Counted from the stretch's first letter, positions 38,959-50,249 are shown. The stretch: DNA of 64,000 bases from Hyphomicrobium sp. (GCA_017512425.1 JAFWGI010000016.1:434001-498000), one strand, 5' to 3'. Notes: generated by a model not told the origin, from the sequence alone. A program made the numbers and translations.

Positions 38959-39795
38959 TTAGCCGAACAACCAAGTTTTCAGCTTTTCCCAGAAGCCCGT
39001 ATTTGCCGGCGCTGGCGGCGCCGTCGCGGCGGCCCTGATCTCGTTGACCGCCGCGTCGATTTTCATGTCCAGCAATCGGGCGCCGCGTTCGGCCGTCGCG
39101 CGCCGTGGATCTCCGACGACGCCGTCCTTGTCCGCAGCACGCCGGTCGTTACGGACGCCCGCGGGATCGACAGCCAACAGCTCCGAGGTATCGCGGACGG
39201 CGGCGTGGGTGCCGATGACAGCCTCGGTCTCACCCTCGCTCAACAGCCATTCGAGGCCGCCATTCTTGGCGTAGTAGTCATCGGCATTGATGACGCGAAC
39301 GCCGTCGGCCGCCCAGCGCCGCGAGAGTTCGGCGGCAACACGCTGTTGCGGCTCCTGGTTCGGGCCGCTATCGCCGAGGAACACGATGAGCCGGAAACTG
39401 TGGATTGCGAAGCTGTGGGCCGCGCCTTCGATAACCTGAGCGAAGACGTCCGGCGCAATGCTGATCGAGCCCGGAAACGCCATATGGCCCTCAGCTTTGC
39501 CGACATCGCCTTCGGGCACATACGCAAGCACCGGGGCGACGAGCGCATTCCCAAGCTTGACGGCGATCCGGCGTGCGGTTTCGCGAACAACGAAATTATG
39601 CTTGCCGGTCACCATATGGGGGCCGTTCTGCTCGGTGCCGCCGGTCGGAATAATGATCGTCGTCTTGCCGGATGCGACGGCGTCGCGGATTTCGACCCAG
39701 GTCATCCGCTCGGTCTCGACCTCTTGAGCGCGGGCAGCCACGCCAGCAAGGTCTAAAGCGAAGGCCGCCGACATCAGCAAGCGTATCCAGGGCAA
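38959..39795 (-). CDS. Exported creatininase-family protein
   Basis: A creatininase/MftE-type metal amidohydrolase with a signal peptide (WIRLLMSAAFALDLAGVAARA). Conserved elements are IIPTGGTEQNGPHMVTGKHN (metal ligands Glu and His), EGHMAFPGSISIAPDVF and VFLGDSGPNQEP. I chose a TTG at 39795 because GGAGG lies 5 bases before it, giving a 278-residue precursor. The ATG at 39891 would overlap sfsA's start and add a basic 32-residue extension. Periplasmic members are rare and their substrate is unknown. Confidence 0.75.
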   Translation of the reverse strand: MPWIRLLMSAAFALDLAGVAARAQEVETERMTWVEIRDAVASGKTTIIIPTGGTEQNGPHMVTGKHNFVVRETARRIAVKLGNALVAPVLAYVPEGDVGKAEGHMAFPGSISIAPDVFAQVIEGAAHSFAIHSFRLIVFLGDSGPNQEPQQRVAAELSRRWAADGVRVINADDYYAKNGGLEWLLSEGETEAVIGTHAAVRDTSELLAVDPAGVRNDRRAADKDGVVGDPRRATAERGARLLDMKIDAAVNEIRAAATAPPAPANTGFWEKLKTWLFG

Positions 39796-39889
39796 GGCAG
39801 CCTCCAACGGCACAACGGCGCGATTCGTTCGTTCTACCTTAGCAGTTCGCGCTTGCCGCCGGGCGACGCGGCTCGTTATGACCCCTGCC

Positions 39890-40609
39890 ATGAAATTCGC
39901 GACACCCTTGATTTCCGGTACGCTCGTCCAGCGCTATAAGCGCTTTTTATGCGATGTCCGCCTCGACACCGGCGAAGCCATCACCGCAACCTGCCCAAAT
40001 ACCGGTTCCATGATGGGCCTGACGGCGCCCGGGTCGAAGGTCTGGCTCTCGGAAAGCAACAGCCCGACGCGCAAGTACCGCCACACCTGGGAGCTGATCG
40101 AAAACGATCTCGGCTCGGGGGCGACGCTGGTCGGCATCAACACGAACCACCCGAACGCTGTCGTCACCGAAGCGATCAACGCCGGAAAAATTGCGGCACT
40201 CAAAGGGTTTGCGGCCCTGCGCCGCGAAGTCAAATACGGTGCGAACAGCCGGATCGATATTCTGCTCGAAGGTGGCCCTGACGGACGCAACTGCTACGTC
40301 GAGATCAAGAACGTCCACCTGATGCGCAAACGGGGTCTCGCCGAGTTTCCCGACAGCAAGACGGAACGCGGCGTCAAGCACTTGCTGGAACTCAGCAATA
40401 TGGTCGCTGACGGGCATCGCGCCTGTATGCTGTATCTCGTCCAGCGCGAGGATGCGTCGAGCTTTGACTTGGCGCGCGATATCGATCCCGCATACGCCGC
40501 CGCATTCTCAAAAGCCAAAGACGCAGGCGTCGAAATGCTTTGCTATCGCTGCAAAATCACGCCGCAAGAGATCACGCTCGACCAGCCGGTGCCATTTGCC
40601 AGCGGTTAG
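39890..40609 (+). CDS. sfsA: SfsA, DNA/RNA nuclease (sugar fermentation stimulation)
   Basis: A 239-residue SfsA with the OB-like N-terminus (PLISGTLVQRYKRFLCDV), TATCPNTGSMMGL, the nuclease-like core RIDILLEGGPDGRNCYVEIKNV and HLLELSNMVADGHRACMLYLVQRED. SfsA binds DNA and is proposed to affect maltose metabolism in E. coli. An in-frame ATG at 39878 adds four residues (MTPA); the ATG at 39890 matches the family start better. Divergent from the creatininase gene. Confidence 0.9.
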   Translation: MKFATPLISGTLVQRYKRFLCDVRLDTGEAITATCPNTGSMMGLTAPGSKVWLSESNSPTRKYRHTWELIENDLGSGATLVGINTNHPNAVVTEAINAGKIAALKGFAALRREVKYGANSRIDILLEGGPDGRNCYVEIKNVHLMRKRGLAEFPDSKTERGVKHLLELSNMVADGHRACMLYLVQREDASSFDLARDIDPAYAAAFSKAKDAGVEMLCYRCKITPQEITLDQPVPFASG

Positions 40610-40784
40610 AACCGCAATCGGTCATCACACGATTTTGTGAGCAGAAATTGCCGGTCCTAAGAAACGGGCGGGCACATATCCACGTAACTACGACGAGTAC
40701 TGTGGAACAACTGTGCGCGTCGATGCCTTTGGCCAATTATACGGCGGCCATTTGCGGGACTGCGATCAGAGCAAGGACCTGACG

Positions 40785-41282
40785 ATGTATACCCGCCGGG
40801 ATTTTACCAAGATCAGCGCTGCGTTCGCCGGAGGGCTGACCGCTGCGCCGCTTTTGGGTCATGCTGAGGAGCCTGCCGGACAAAGGTTTGAGATCATGAA
40901 ATCCGACGCGGAATGGAAAAAGCAACTAAGCCCGGAGCAGTTCCTGGTTTTGCGCAAGCATGGCACCGAGCGCGCCGGAACCTCGCCGCTCGACAAGACC
41001 TATGCGGCGGGCCTGTACAATTGTGCCGGATGCGACTTGCCGCTGTTTACGTCCGACACAAAATTCGACAGCGGCACCGGATGGCCGAGCTTTTTCAAGC
41101 CCCTGGATAACGCTGTCGGCACACAGATCGACAAAAGCTTTTTCTCGACGCGAACCGAAGTTCATTGCAGCCGCTGCGGAGGGCATCTGGGCCACGTATT
41201 CGAGGACGGGCCGCAGCCAACCGGCCTACGCTACTGCATGAACGGCGTGGCGCTGAAATTCGTACCTAAAGGCGCCGCCTGA
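40785..41282 (+). CDS. msrB: Tat-exported peptide-methionine (R)-S-oxide reductase
   Basis: Reduces R-methionine sulfoxide in oxidised proteins. The 165-residue precursor begins with MYTRRDFTKISAAFAGG, a twin-arginine signal, so it acts in the periplasm. Zinc cysteines are C80, C83, C128 and C131 (CAGC and CSRC); the catalytic Cys is C151 in RYCMNG. Also seen: DSGTGWPSFFKP and CGGHLGHVFEDGP. The ATG at 40785 is preceded by GGACC; longer frames upstream add non-homologous sequence. Ended by a strong terminator at 41377. Confidence 0.93.
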   Translation: MYTRRDFTKISAAFAGGLTAAPLLGHAEEPAGQRFEIMKSDAEWKKQLSPEQFLVLRKHGTERAGTSPLDKTYAAGLYNCAGCDLPLFTSDTKFDSGTGWPSFFKPLDNAVGTQIDKSFFSTRTEVHCSRCGGHLGHVFEDGPQPTGLRYCMNGVALKFVPKGAA

Positions 41283-41376
41283 CGCGCACGCGCTTTGTTC
41301 GCCTTCTCTCGCCGGTCGATCCCTGCCGCCGAGAGCTGTTGTGAGGCGTCGCATTCCCCCCGTGCACCCTCACCCC

Positions 41377-41414
41377 AACCTTCCCTCTGCGCCAATGCAG
41401 AGGGAAGGTTTTTT
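41377..41414 (+). terminator. Rho-independent terminator after msrB
   Basis: A perfect 14-bp stem AACCTTCCCTCTGC / GCAGAGGGAAGGTT with loop GCCAAT and a TTTTT tail. Confidence 0.9.
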
Positions 41415-41430
41415 AGTTAAGCGCCAGCGC

Positions 41431-41471
41431 GCGCGCTCCGGCCTGCTCGCGGAACGCGTGTCGGAACGCGC
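41431..41471. repeat. 41-bp double-stem palindromic repeat, copy C
   Basis: Outer arms GCGCGCTCC (41431-41439) and GGAACGCGC (41463-41471) with one mismatch; inner stem CTCGCG / CGCGTG with loop GAA and one mismatch. Same length and layout as copies A and B. Followed by AAAGCAGG. Confidence 0.7.
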
Positions 41472-41610
41472 AAAGCAGGACTTCGGCCGGCTCCCCGCAG
41501 GGGTCGCCAAGCGCCACCAAAGACTCCTTCGTGGTTTTGCACCGCATGCCAAATGCGCTACGCTTATGCTAGTAACGCCACACGTTGCATAAGCCGCTGG
41601 AAAACCACGC

Positions 41611-43773
<2,163 letters not shown>

Positions 43774-43775
43774 GG

Positions 43776-44669
43776 ATGCGGCCAAAAAGCTTCGTTTCGC
43801 AGATACTAGAAGATCTTGTGAAAGACAGCACATCGCTCAGCGAAGTTATGCGTCGCTGCCGCATCGTTGCCTCTAGGCTAGGCCTAGATGAAATGGGCAG
43901 CTGGATTGACCGAGAGCTTAAGGGCTACGGCGAGGTCGCCGAAGTACCGCCGTACCGGACAAAGCAAGGGTTGCCGCAGGCCTACAATCCCTATCATGGT
44001 TGGCAACCGATAATGTCGAAAGACAAGGACTTCTTGTCGACTATTTCCAAGGCGCCTATAGGGTCTCCAATTTCAATCGTTGAGCGCGATGCCAAGAACA
44101 GCTGCAAGCAAAGTCAGATAGAGTTTGGATGGTCGGCAGAGCATCGAAACATTCTAAGCTCCATGCTTGACTTTAACACGAACGTTCGCCTCCTACTCAA
44201 TCCGAGCGCGCCGCTGGAGATCTACGAGACCGTTCGACAACTCCTCATCGACTGGTTGCTCGAATTGGAGAAGGCTGGAGTGGCTGCAGATGACGCAGTT
44301 GCATCGCAATCCGAATTGCAAGCTGCACCAACCGCAACAGACCGCTTCATAGTCAACAACTATGGAACAGTCGCAAACTTGATTGGGATTGCAAACCAAA
44401 GTTCACAGTCTGCAACGCTGACGGCCCAAGGCCTTGCCGATCTTGGTAGGCTCGCACAGCAAGTCATCCAGAATTCGGATCTTCTTCCGGCCGAGATACG
44501 GCAAGAAGCGTTGTCGGCAAGCAAAGATATTTCCGATGAACTGGCGCGTCCGTCACCAAATCAGCACAGGCTGAAAGAGGCATCTGCGAGCCTTCGAAAG
44601 GTAGCCGAAAGCGCCACAGGCAATCTTTTGGCTCAAGGCATCTTGGCAGTACTGCGGTCTCTGCTTTAG
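43776..44669 (+). CDS. AbiTii-type putative defence protein
   Basis: A 297-residue protein whose N-terminal half resembles the AbiTii domain: ILEDLVKDSTSLSEVMRRCR, IVASRLGLDEMGSWIDRELK, GYGEVAEVPPYR. The C-terminal 100 residues (IVNNYGTVANLIGIANQSSQ, then an amphipathic helical stretch with SDLLPAEIRQEALSASKDIS and AESATGNLLAQGILAVLRSLL) resemble the putative effector-region tails of such proteins. AbiTii proteins are predicted abortive-infection factors. The codon use is visibly AT-richer than neighbours (cta, ata, aag-rich), so recent transfer is likely. It starts 2 bases after the mutB stop; its ribosome site (GGAG) lies inside the mutB end. Confidence 0.65.
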   Translation: MRPKSFVSQILEDLVKDSTSLSEVMRRCRIVASRLGLDEMGSWIDRELKGYGEVAEVPPYRTKQGLPQAYNPYHGWQPIMSKDKDFLSTISKAPIGSPISIVERDAKNSCKQSQIEFGWSAEHRNILSSMLDFNTNVRLLLNPSAPLEIYETVRQLLIDWLLELEKAGVAADDAVASQSELQAAPTATDRFIVNNYGTVANLIGIANQSSQSATLTAQGLADLGRLAQQVIQNSDLLPAEIRQEALSASKDISDELARPSPNQHRLKEASASLRKVAESATGNLLAQGILAVLRSLL

Positions 44670-44679
44670 TCGCCTTGTT

Positions 44680-44708
44680 AAAAAAACGGCGAAGCCGGAA
44701 GCTCCGCC
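44680..44708 (-). terminator. Terminator of the diheme cytochrome c gene
   Basis: On the minus strand an 8-bp stem GGCGGAGC / GCTTCGCC with loop TTCCG is followed by G and a run of seven T. It lies 37 bases after the cytochrome stop and could also stop the AbiTii transcript from the other side less well. Confidence 0.75.
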
Positions 44709-44745
44709 GCCTGCAGATTCAGATAGATGGCGACTTCACAGTTCG

Positions 44746-45357
44746 CTATTTCGCCGCCGCAGCGACAGGTGGCGGGAGGCTCGCGAGATAGTCGGACATC
44801 GACTTCAGTTCTTCGTCCGTCAGCCCATTTAAAATCGCCGACATCGTGATGAAGTTGCCGCGAGTCTTGTCGCGAAACTCCGTCAGCGTCTTCAACAGGT
44901 ACTCGGCGTTCTGCCCCGCGAGCCGCGGCCGCTGGGTATCGCCTGTGTACTTATCGTGATGGCAACCGCCACAGTTCAACTGTTCGAGAAGCGCGGCGCC
45001 CGCCTTCTTGGCGTCGGCCGGCTGTGGCTCCGATGCATTTGCGGGCCACTGCTGTTTCGCGAAGTGCCGTGCGAGGGCTTGCATGTCTGAATTCGTCAAC
45101 TCGGCGACAATACCGGCCATGATCTCGTTCTTGCGCCGGCCGGATTTGAAGTCGTGCAGCTGATTGAGGATGTACGCCCGGTTTTGGCCGTGAACGATTG
45201 GGAACGTTTTGTCGGCGGGAATGCCATCCTCGCCGTGACACGCGGCGCATGTTTGAATTGCGTCGGCGACATTGTCCGCATTCGCGCTGCCTGCGCCGAA
45301 GCTCACTGCGCAAGCCAGCGTTCCGATGCCGGCTGCCAGAACGTAACGTTTGCTCAT
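44746..45357 (-). CDS. Diheme cytochrome c, c4 type
   Basis: Exported electron carrier of 203 residues. The signal peptide is YVLAAGIGTLACAVSFGAGSANA. Two heme-binding motifs are CAACH in QTCAACHGEDGIPADK and CGGCH in LNCGGCHHDKYTGD, each followed by a Met-containing region (EIMAGIVAELTNSDMQ, FITMSAILNGLTDEELKSM). Likely links the bc1 complex to an oxidase or other acceptor. The ATG at 45357 has AGAGG eight bases before it; the longer frame upstream has no homology. Confidence 0.88.
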   Translation of the reverse strand: MSKRYVLAAGIGTLACAVSFGAGSANADNVADAIQTCAACHGEDGIPADKTFPIVHGQNRAYILNQLHDFKSGRRKNEIMAGIVAELTNSDMQALARHFAKQQWPANASEPQPADAKKAGAALLEQLNCGGCHHDKYTGDTQRPRLAGQNAEYLLKTLTEFRDKTRGNFITMSAILNGLTDEELKSMSDYLASLPPPVAAAAK

Positions 45358-45532
45358 GGAAACCTCTGTCACATGTTGCGCCGTCCCGTGGACGCACAAT
45401 AGAGAGTTTGCCGCTTCCGTGCCAGCATCGCCTGATGCGCGCGACTGCGTAGTCGGCGCGCGCGATCGTGCGGCGAGCTGCGCTATGGTTAAGCCTGAAT
45501 TATGGGACTGGGCCGCTAAAAACCGAGGCGTT

Positions 45533-45883
45533 TCAGCCGAGCAGGCTGCCGTCGAGTGCGACCCCGGCGCGATCATCGGCGGTCCACACGACCTTGCCGG
45601 TCAGCGGTTCAAATCCGCGCATTGTGATCGTCACAACGGTGCCGACGTCGAGTTCTGCGACGCCCGACAGGCACACGCCTTTTGCCGAAATATCCGAGAC
45701 GACCGCGATGCGCTGCGTGTCGTTGGATGTTACGGCGACCGGAATATGCACCTCGTAGCGGCGCCACAACCGGCGTTCCATCCAACGGCGCATGCGCGCC
45801 AGCCGCTGCACAGCCGACAGATCGCTGACGCTCTCTGGATCGGGGCTGACGGTTTGCAAGATATCGGATGCAATACGCTTCAT
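45533..45883 (-). CDS. PilZ domain protein
   Basis: A 116-residue PilZ protein, the c-di-GMP effector fold. The binding residues are visible in ERRLWRRYEVHIPVAV (RxxxR motif) and DISAKGVCLSGVAEL (DxSxxG motif). No other domain is attached. The ATG at 45883 is used; the TTG at 45901 is a poor alternative. Motility, exopolysaccharide or other outputs are possible, not determined. Confidence 0.85.
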   Translation of the reverse strand: MKRIASDILQTVSPDPESVSDLSAVQRLARMRRWMERRLWRRYEVHIPVAVTSNDTQRIAVVSDISAKGVCLSGVAELDVGTVVTITMRGFEPLTGKVVWTADDRAGVALDGSLLG

Positions 45884-46090
45884 GTTACGCTCTGAATGCA
45901 ATTGTATTGGCCCAGCATCGCCGCACGATGTAAGGAGGCCGACAATACCTTCAAAAGCTTAAGAAGTGGCCCACCATACTATGTTGTTTCACGTAGGCGG
46001 GCGGCTATGCTTACCGCAGTATTGATAGCTGGCGCGCCTTGAGACACGGATTTCGGGAAACGCCGCTCAAACGCGGCTTAGGAGCGAACT

Positions 46091-46840
46091 ATGCCAGGCA
46101 CAATCCGCGTCGGCATCGGCGGGTGGACATTCGAACCCTGGCGCGGCGTGTTCTATCCAGAAAAGCTTCCCCAGAAACAAGAACTCGCGTTTGCCTCGCG
46201 CGCGCTGACGGCGATCGAGATCAACGGCACCTACTATTCGACATTCAAACCGAAAAGCTGGATCGACTGGCGCGAGGCGACGCCTGACGACTTTGTTTTC
46301 TCGGTCAAAGCCTCGCGCTATGCAACCAACCGCAAGGTCCTCGCCGAAGCTGGCCCATCGGTAAGTCGCTTTCTGGAGCAAGGATTGACCGAACTCGGAC
46401 CCAAACTCGGACCGATCGTCTGGCAATTCATGCCGACCAAGAAGTTCGACGCCGACGATTTCGGCGCATTCCTCGCGTTGCTTCCCAAGAAGCACGACGG
46501 CATCGCGCTGCGTCACGCGGTGGACGTGCGTCACCCAAGCTTCGTCACTCAGGACTTTTTCAAACTCGCACGCGCCCATAACGTTGCGATCGTCACCGCC
46601 GAGAGCGACGAATACCCCGAGATCGATGAAGCAAGCGGCGGATTTACCTACGCGCGCGTCATGAGTTCAAGCGAAGACCTCGACGCTGGCCTCGACGATG
46701 CGGCGCTCACGGCAATCGCCAAGCGCGCGAAGGCGTGGGCGAAATCCGGGGATACGTTTGTTTTCTTCATCGCTGGCGCCAAAGTTCGCAATCCTGGCGC
46801 GGCCGTAGCGCTACAAAACAAGCTGAAAATCAAGCGCTAG
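46091..46840 (+). CDS. DUF72 family protein
   Basis: A 249-residue TIM-barrel-like protein of the DUF72 (YecE) family: TIRVGIGGWTFEPWRGVFYPE, FASRALTAIEINGTYYSTFK, FVFSVKASRYATNRKVLAEA, and FAHAFARL-like end reading KAWAKSGDTFVFFIAGAKVRNPGAA. Function is unknown; the family shares features with nucleases and sugar isomerases. Single gene with flanking intergenic regions. Confidence 0.9.
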   Translation: MPGTIRVGIGGWTFEPWRGVFYPEKLPQKQELAFASRALTAIEINGTYYSTFKPKSWIDWREATPDDFVFSVKASRYATNRKVLAEAGPSVSRFLEQGLTELGPKLGPIVWQFMPTKKFDADDFGAFLALLPKKHDGIALRHAVDVRHPSFVTQDFFKLARAHNVAIVTAESDEYPEIDEASGGFTYARVMSSSEDLDAGLDDAALTAIAKRAKAWAKSGDTFVFFIAGAKVRNPGAAVALQNKLKIKR

Positions 46841-46851
46841 ATCACGAGGCG

Positions 46852-47181
46852 CTAGACGCCGGCCCGCGCCAGTTCAGGACCAAGGCGGCCCGTCGCCCAA
46901 AAGACGAACATCTGGATAGCGCCGCGCACAGAATAGAGCGGATGTTTCAGGGATACGGGCTTGTTGTGTTCAACGAGTGCGTGGCTCGCAAAGCCGAAAA
47001 CGTATGGCGCCAGGATTGCGAGGACCAACTGATAAACGTGTCCGCTCAACGCAAAAATCACGCCCAGCCAGATGGCCGCCAGCATGCCAGCGTAATGAAA
47101 TGCGCGCGTGCCGGGCTTAGAATGCGCGCGCAAAAAGTCGAGCCAGAAGTCGTCGAACGCCGCATAACTCTCTTTGATCAT
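46852..47181 (-). CDS. DUF962/Mpo1-like membrane protein
   Basis: A 109-residue protein of the Mpo1 (YGL010w) family, whose yeast member is a 2-hydroxy fatty acid dioxygenase. The core segments are FWLDFLRAHSKPGTRAFHYAGM (with a conserved His), a membrane helix LAAIWLGVIFALSGHVYQLV, and ALVEHNKPVSLKHPLYSVRG with conserved His and Asn. The ATG at 47181 is favoured over the earlier one at 47205 (MRAARETA). Lipid oxidation is inferred from the family. Confidence 0.8.
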   Translation of the reverse strand: MIKESYAAFDDFWLDFLRAHSKPGTRAFHYAGMLAAIWLGVIFALSGHVYQLVLAILAPYVFGFASHALVEHNKPVSLKHPLYSVRGAIQMFVFWATGRLGPELARAGV

Positions 47182-47244
47182 CGCCGTCTCCCGCGCCGCA
47201 CGCACCGCGCAGCTTGCGAAGCATGACGACCCGGCGAACGGAAT

Positions 47245-47556
47245 TCAACTGCTAAGACTGCGTGCCAGACCTGTCAGAAGGCGAACGATCGCTGCAACGA
47301 ACAATCCGATCAAGAGCAGCAGCATGGCTTTTGGGCCAAGCTCGCCGAAGACGCTAGCGTACGCCGCATTGGCCGAGCCTGCGAACAGTTGCTCGAACAG
47401 CGAGGCCGTCACGTCGAGGACGCCGCCGGCCATGCGCACGAGCGAGCCGAATAGCTCCAGGCTGTAAACGTTAAGCCCAGTGTAGACCAGCAAAGTCAGG
47501 ACAAGTTCAACGAGTAACAGCACGAACGTGCCGATGATCGATCCGATAAGTCTCAT
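47245..47556 (-). CDS. Small membrane protein, 103 aa
   Basis: Three hydrophobic stretches (IGSIIGTFVLLLVELVLTLLVYTGLNV, LVRMAGGVLDVTASLFEQLFAGS, AMLLLLIGLFVAAIVRLLTGL) and few charges. The ATG at 47556 has a GGAGG-containing leader (GGAGGCCTTGGAGT), so I chose it; another ATG at 47643 lacks a ribosome site and the frame there overlaps the neighbouring gene's promoter region. No family recognised; downstream of the Mpo1-like gene in the reverse order, with 63 bases between. Confidence 0.6.
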   Translation of the reverse strand: MRLIGSIIGTFVLLLVELVLTLLVYTGLNVYSLELFGSLVRMAGGVLDVTASLFEQLFAGSANAAYASVFGELGPKAMLLLLIGLFVAAIVRLLTGLARSLSS

Positions 47557-47730
47557 ACTCCAAGGCCTCCACAGTTGCATCGACGGCATCGCGGGCGCTG
47601 CCTGATCATGCGTTGTTCTAAGTCCGTGCCAAAGCGAATTCATGGCAAAGCTGCGGCGTTCGGCTTGGCGCCGTAAAAGACGCCGCAAAAATCTGTCGAT
47701 CCGCTCCGCGCTTCCGGCTATGGAGGCGCG

Positions 47731-48843
47731 ATGTCCACAGACGGCCCTCTCGACATATTCCTGGTCACGTCGCCAGGCTTTGAACGTGTGCTTTTTCAAG
47801 AAGCCCGCGCCAAAGGATTCGCGTCGGCGCGCTATGAGCCGGGCGGCGTAACGCTCAAAGGCACATGGCAAGACGTCTGGCGCGCCAACTTGGAGTTGCG
47901 CGGCGCCGGTCGCGTGCTCGTGACGCTCGGCTCATTTCGTGCCGAGCACCTTTCACAACTGGAAAAGACTGCGCGCCGCTTTCCGTGGTCTGACACCCTC
48001 AAAGCCGACGTACCGGTACGCGTTGAAGCGTCGTGCAAAAGTTCGCGTGTCTATCATTCGGGTGCCGCGGCCGAGCGCATTGCGCGCGCCATTCATCGCG
48101 AAACCGGTGCACCTATATCGCCAGAAGCGGCCGTCGTGATCCGTGCGCGGTTCGAGAACGATGTCTGCACCATCGGCATCGACACCTCAGGCGAATTGCT
48201 GCACAAGCGCGGGCACAAGGAAGCCGTCAACAAGGCGCCGATGCGCGAAACGTTCGCGTCACTGTTCTTACGGGAATGCGGCTTTGATGGCACGGAACCC
48301 GTCGTCGATCCGATGTGCGGCTCGGGCACCTTCGTCATCGAAGCTGCCGAGATCGCAGCCGGATTGAAACCAGGACGATCGCGCCGCTTCGCATTCGAAC
48401 ACTTCGCGACATTCGACCGTGAGGTGTGGCAGGCAATGCGTGGCGAAAGAGACCTCGTTACGCCGCCGCATAAATTTTACGGCAGCGACCGGGACGCCGG
48501 CGCAATCGCGATGAGCCGCGAAAATGCCGAGCGCGCCGGCGTCGGACATCTCACCGTCTTTCAAAACCACGCAATCAGCGATCTCGTTGCGCCGGAAGGA
48601 CCGCCCGGTCTCGTCATCGTCAACCCTCCCTACGGCGATCGCATCGGCGAAAAGCAGCGATTGCACGGGCTATATCGTGCTCTCGGGGAAACGCTGCTGA
48701 CGCGTTTTAAAGGCTGGCGCGCGGGCGTGATCACCAGCGACACGGCGTTGGCAAACGCGACGCGACTGCCGTTCCTGCCGACAGGCCCGGCTGTCCTGCA
48801 CGGTGGCACGCGCGTCACCCTATCCCAAACCTGTCCGCTTTAG
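47731..48843 (+). CDS. THUMP-type class I RNA methyltransferase
   Basis: A 370-residue enzyme similar to the N-terminal part of RlmL and to archaeal Trm14-type proteins. The N-terminal THUMP-like domain runs to about residue 155 (EFLVTSPGFERVLFQEA-type start, VRVEASCKSSRVYHSGAAAERIARAI). The AdoMet domain has VDPMCGSGTFVIEAAEIAAGL and the catalytic NPPYGDRIG for N2-guanine or N6-adenine methylation. 23S rRNA or tRNA is the likely substrate. Divergent from the neighbouring small membrane gene. Confidence 0.88.
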   Translation: MSTDGPLDIFLVTSPGFERVLFQEARAKGFASARYEPGGVTLKGTWQDVWRANLELRGAGRVLVTLGSFRAEHLSQLEKTARRFPWSDTLKADVPVRVEASCKSSRVYHSGAAAERIARAIHRETGAPISPEAAVVIRARFENDVCTIGIDTSGELLHKRGHKEAVNKAPMRETFASLFLRECGFDGTEPVVDPMCGSGTFVIEAAEIAAGLKPGRSRRFAFEHFATFDREVWQAMRGERDLVTPPHKFYGSDRDAGAIAMSRENAERAGVGHLTVFQNHAISDLVAPEGPPGLVIVNPPYGDRIGEKQRLHGLYRALGETLLTRFKGWRAGVITSDTALANATRLPFLPTGPAVLHGGTRVTLSQTCPL

Positions 48844-48854
48844 GTCGCGTCACC

Positions 48855-49754
48855 TCATGCCACGCCGTTCTGTTTGAACCAGGCAAGCATGCGCGCCCAG
48901 CCATCTTTGGCGGCGTCCGGCCGGTAGCTCGGGCGATAATCGGCGTGGAAGGCGTGCGGGACGCCGTCGTAGACTTTGATTTCGCACGTCTTGCCGGCAC
49001 CTGCGCACGCCGCACGCATCTTTTCTATTGTATCAAGCGGGATGCCTTCGTCGGCGCCACCGTAAAGACCAAGCACAGGCGCATTGAGCTTTGCTGCAAT
49101 GTTGACGGGATGCGATGGCGTCAGGATGTTCGTCTCGCCCACAAGACGGCCGTACCAGGCAACGCCCGCGCGTACGGCGGGATTATGCGCGGTATACATC
49201 CATGTTATCCGGCCACCCCAGCAGAAGCCGGTAATCGCGAGGCGCGCGCCGTCACCTTTTCCAGACTGCTTTGCAAATGCGACGACGGCGTCGAGATCGC
49301 CGAGCACCTGCGCGTCCGGCACCAGCGCAACGATCGCGCGGATCTCATCAATGCTCTTGAGATTTGAGACATCGCCTTGCCGGACATAAAGCTCTGGCGC
49401 AATGGCCATGTAGCCGAGCTTTGCCAAGCGGCGACACACGTCGCGAATGTGTTCGTGAACGCCGAAGATCTCCTGCACGACAAGCACGACGGGGAACGGA
49501 CCGCCGCTCGCCGGCATGGCGCGATAAGCCGGCAACGCGATATCGCCAGACGGAATTTTCACCTCGCCCGCTTCCAGTCCGTTCGTGTCGGTCGTGATGC
49601 GCGTCTCGGCGGCGATAGGCTGGGTCGCAAGCGCGAACGAACTCGCGAGCGTCGCCGCCATGACATCCCGGCGCGAGAGGGCTGCCTTGGGACGCAGGCT
49701 CTTGAGATGCTCTTCCACGTTGCGGTTTGAACTGATGTCGTCTTGATCGCTCAT
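48855..49754 (-). CDS. Tat-exported dienelactone hydrolase family protein
   Basis: A 299-residue alpha/beta hydrolase with a Tat-like [17 protein letters not shown] signal near residue 31, preceded by about 30 polar residues. The catalytic Cys motif is [12 protein letters not shown], the acid Asp and the His lie in GGADEG and [13 protein letters not shown]. Periplasmic location is inferred. Substrates of DLH family members include dienelactones and diverse esters. The ATG at 49754 (MSDQDD) is preferred over the start three codons earlier. Confidence 0.85.
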   Translation of the reverse strand: MSDQDDISSNRNVEEHLKSLRPKAALSRRDVMAATLASSFALATQPIAAETRITTDTNGLEAGEVKIPSGDIALPAYRAMPASGGPFPVVLVVQEIFGVHEHIRDVCRRLAKLGYMAIAPELYVRQGDVSNLKSIDEIRAIVALVPDAQVLGDLDAVVAFAKQSGKGDGARLAITGFCWGGRITWMYTAHNPAVRAGVAWYGRLVGETNILTPSHPVNIAAKLNAPVLGLYGGADEGIPLDTIEKMRAACAGAGKTCEIKVYDGVPHAFHADYRPSYRPDAAKDGWARMLAWFKQNGVA

Positions 49755-49901
49755 CGGACCCATCCTGCTTGACTAAGCTGACGTCAGTAACGCAAACCAA
49801 CGCGCCAGCGATGCAACAATTTCAAAATTTTATTTCACTGAATAGACTGGGGCCTGGAATTGTGGCGATATCCGGTAGCCATTTCGCGAAGGAGCACCAC
49901 C

Positions 49902-50249
49902 ATGCGAACCCTGCACACGTTTACGCGGCTCGCGGTCTTCGCAGCTGTCATCGCAGTGCTGCCAGGGCGTGACGCCGCTGCTACGTATGTATGCACGGTA
50001 CAGAAAAGTCCCGATGGATTTGTCGCGCTGCGTGAGAAGCCATCAGAAGATGGTGAGCTAATCACCAAAGCTCAACCTGGCGACGCCATCGTCATCCAAC
50101 AAAACTCCAATGGGGATTGGATCGAAGACGGCAAGTGGGTGAGCGTTTTTCATTATCCGGGAGAGGTCGTTCCGGAAGAATCGGACCCCGAATACAACAA
50201 AGGCAAAACGGGCTGGATGCATCGCAGCTTTGTCAGCGACTGCGGGTAG
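49902..50249 (+). CDS. Exported SH3b-like protein
   Basis: A 115-residue precursor with signal peptide (LAVFAAVIAVLPGRDAAA). The mature part resembles a bacterial SH3 domain: DGFVALREKPSEDGELITKA, GDAIVIQQNSNGDWIEDGKW and TGWMHRSFVSDCG. Two Cys (VCTVQK and SDCG) may form a disulfide. AAGGAG lies seven bases before the ATG at 49902. SH3b domains bind peptidoglycan or protein peptides; role here unknown. Confidence 0.75.
   Translation: MRTLHTFTRLAVFAAVIAVLPGRDAAATYVCTVQKSPDGFVALREKPSEDGELITKAQPGDAIVIQQNSNGDWIEDGKWVSVFHYPGEVVPEESDPEYNKGKTGWMHRSFVSDCG

Larger units (their letters stand above)
41283..41610. other. Intergenic region with terminator and repeat copy C
   Basis: The 328-base gap between msrB and mutB holds the msrB terminator (41377-41414), the 41-bp palindrome copy C (41431-41471) and, right after it, a decayed relative (GGCCGGCTCCCCGCAGGGG near 41485). 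The remaining 90 bases before mutB should contain its promoter. No gene is seen. Confidence 0.7.
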
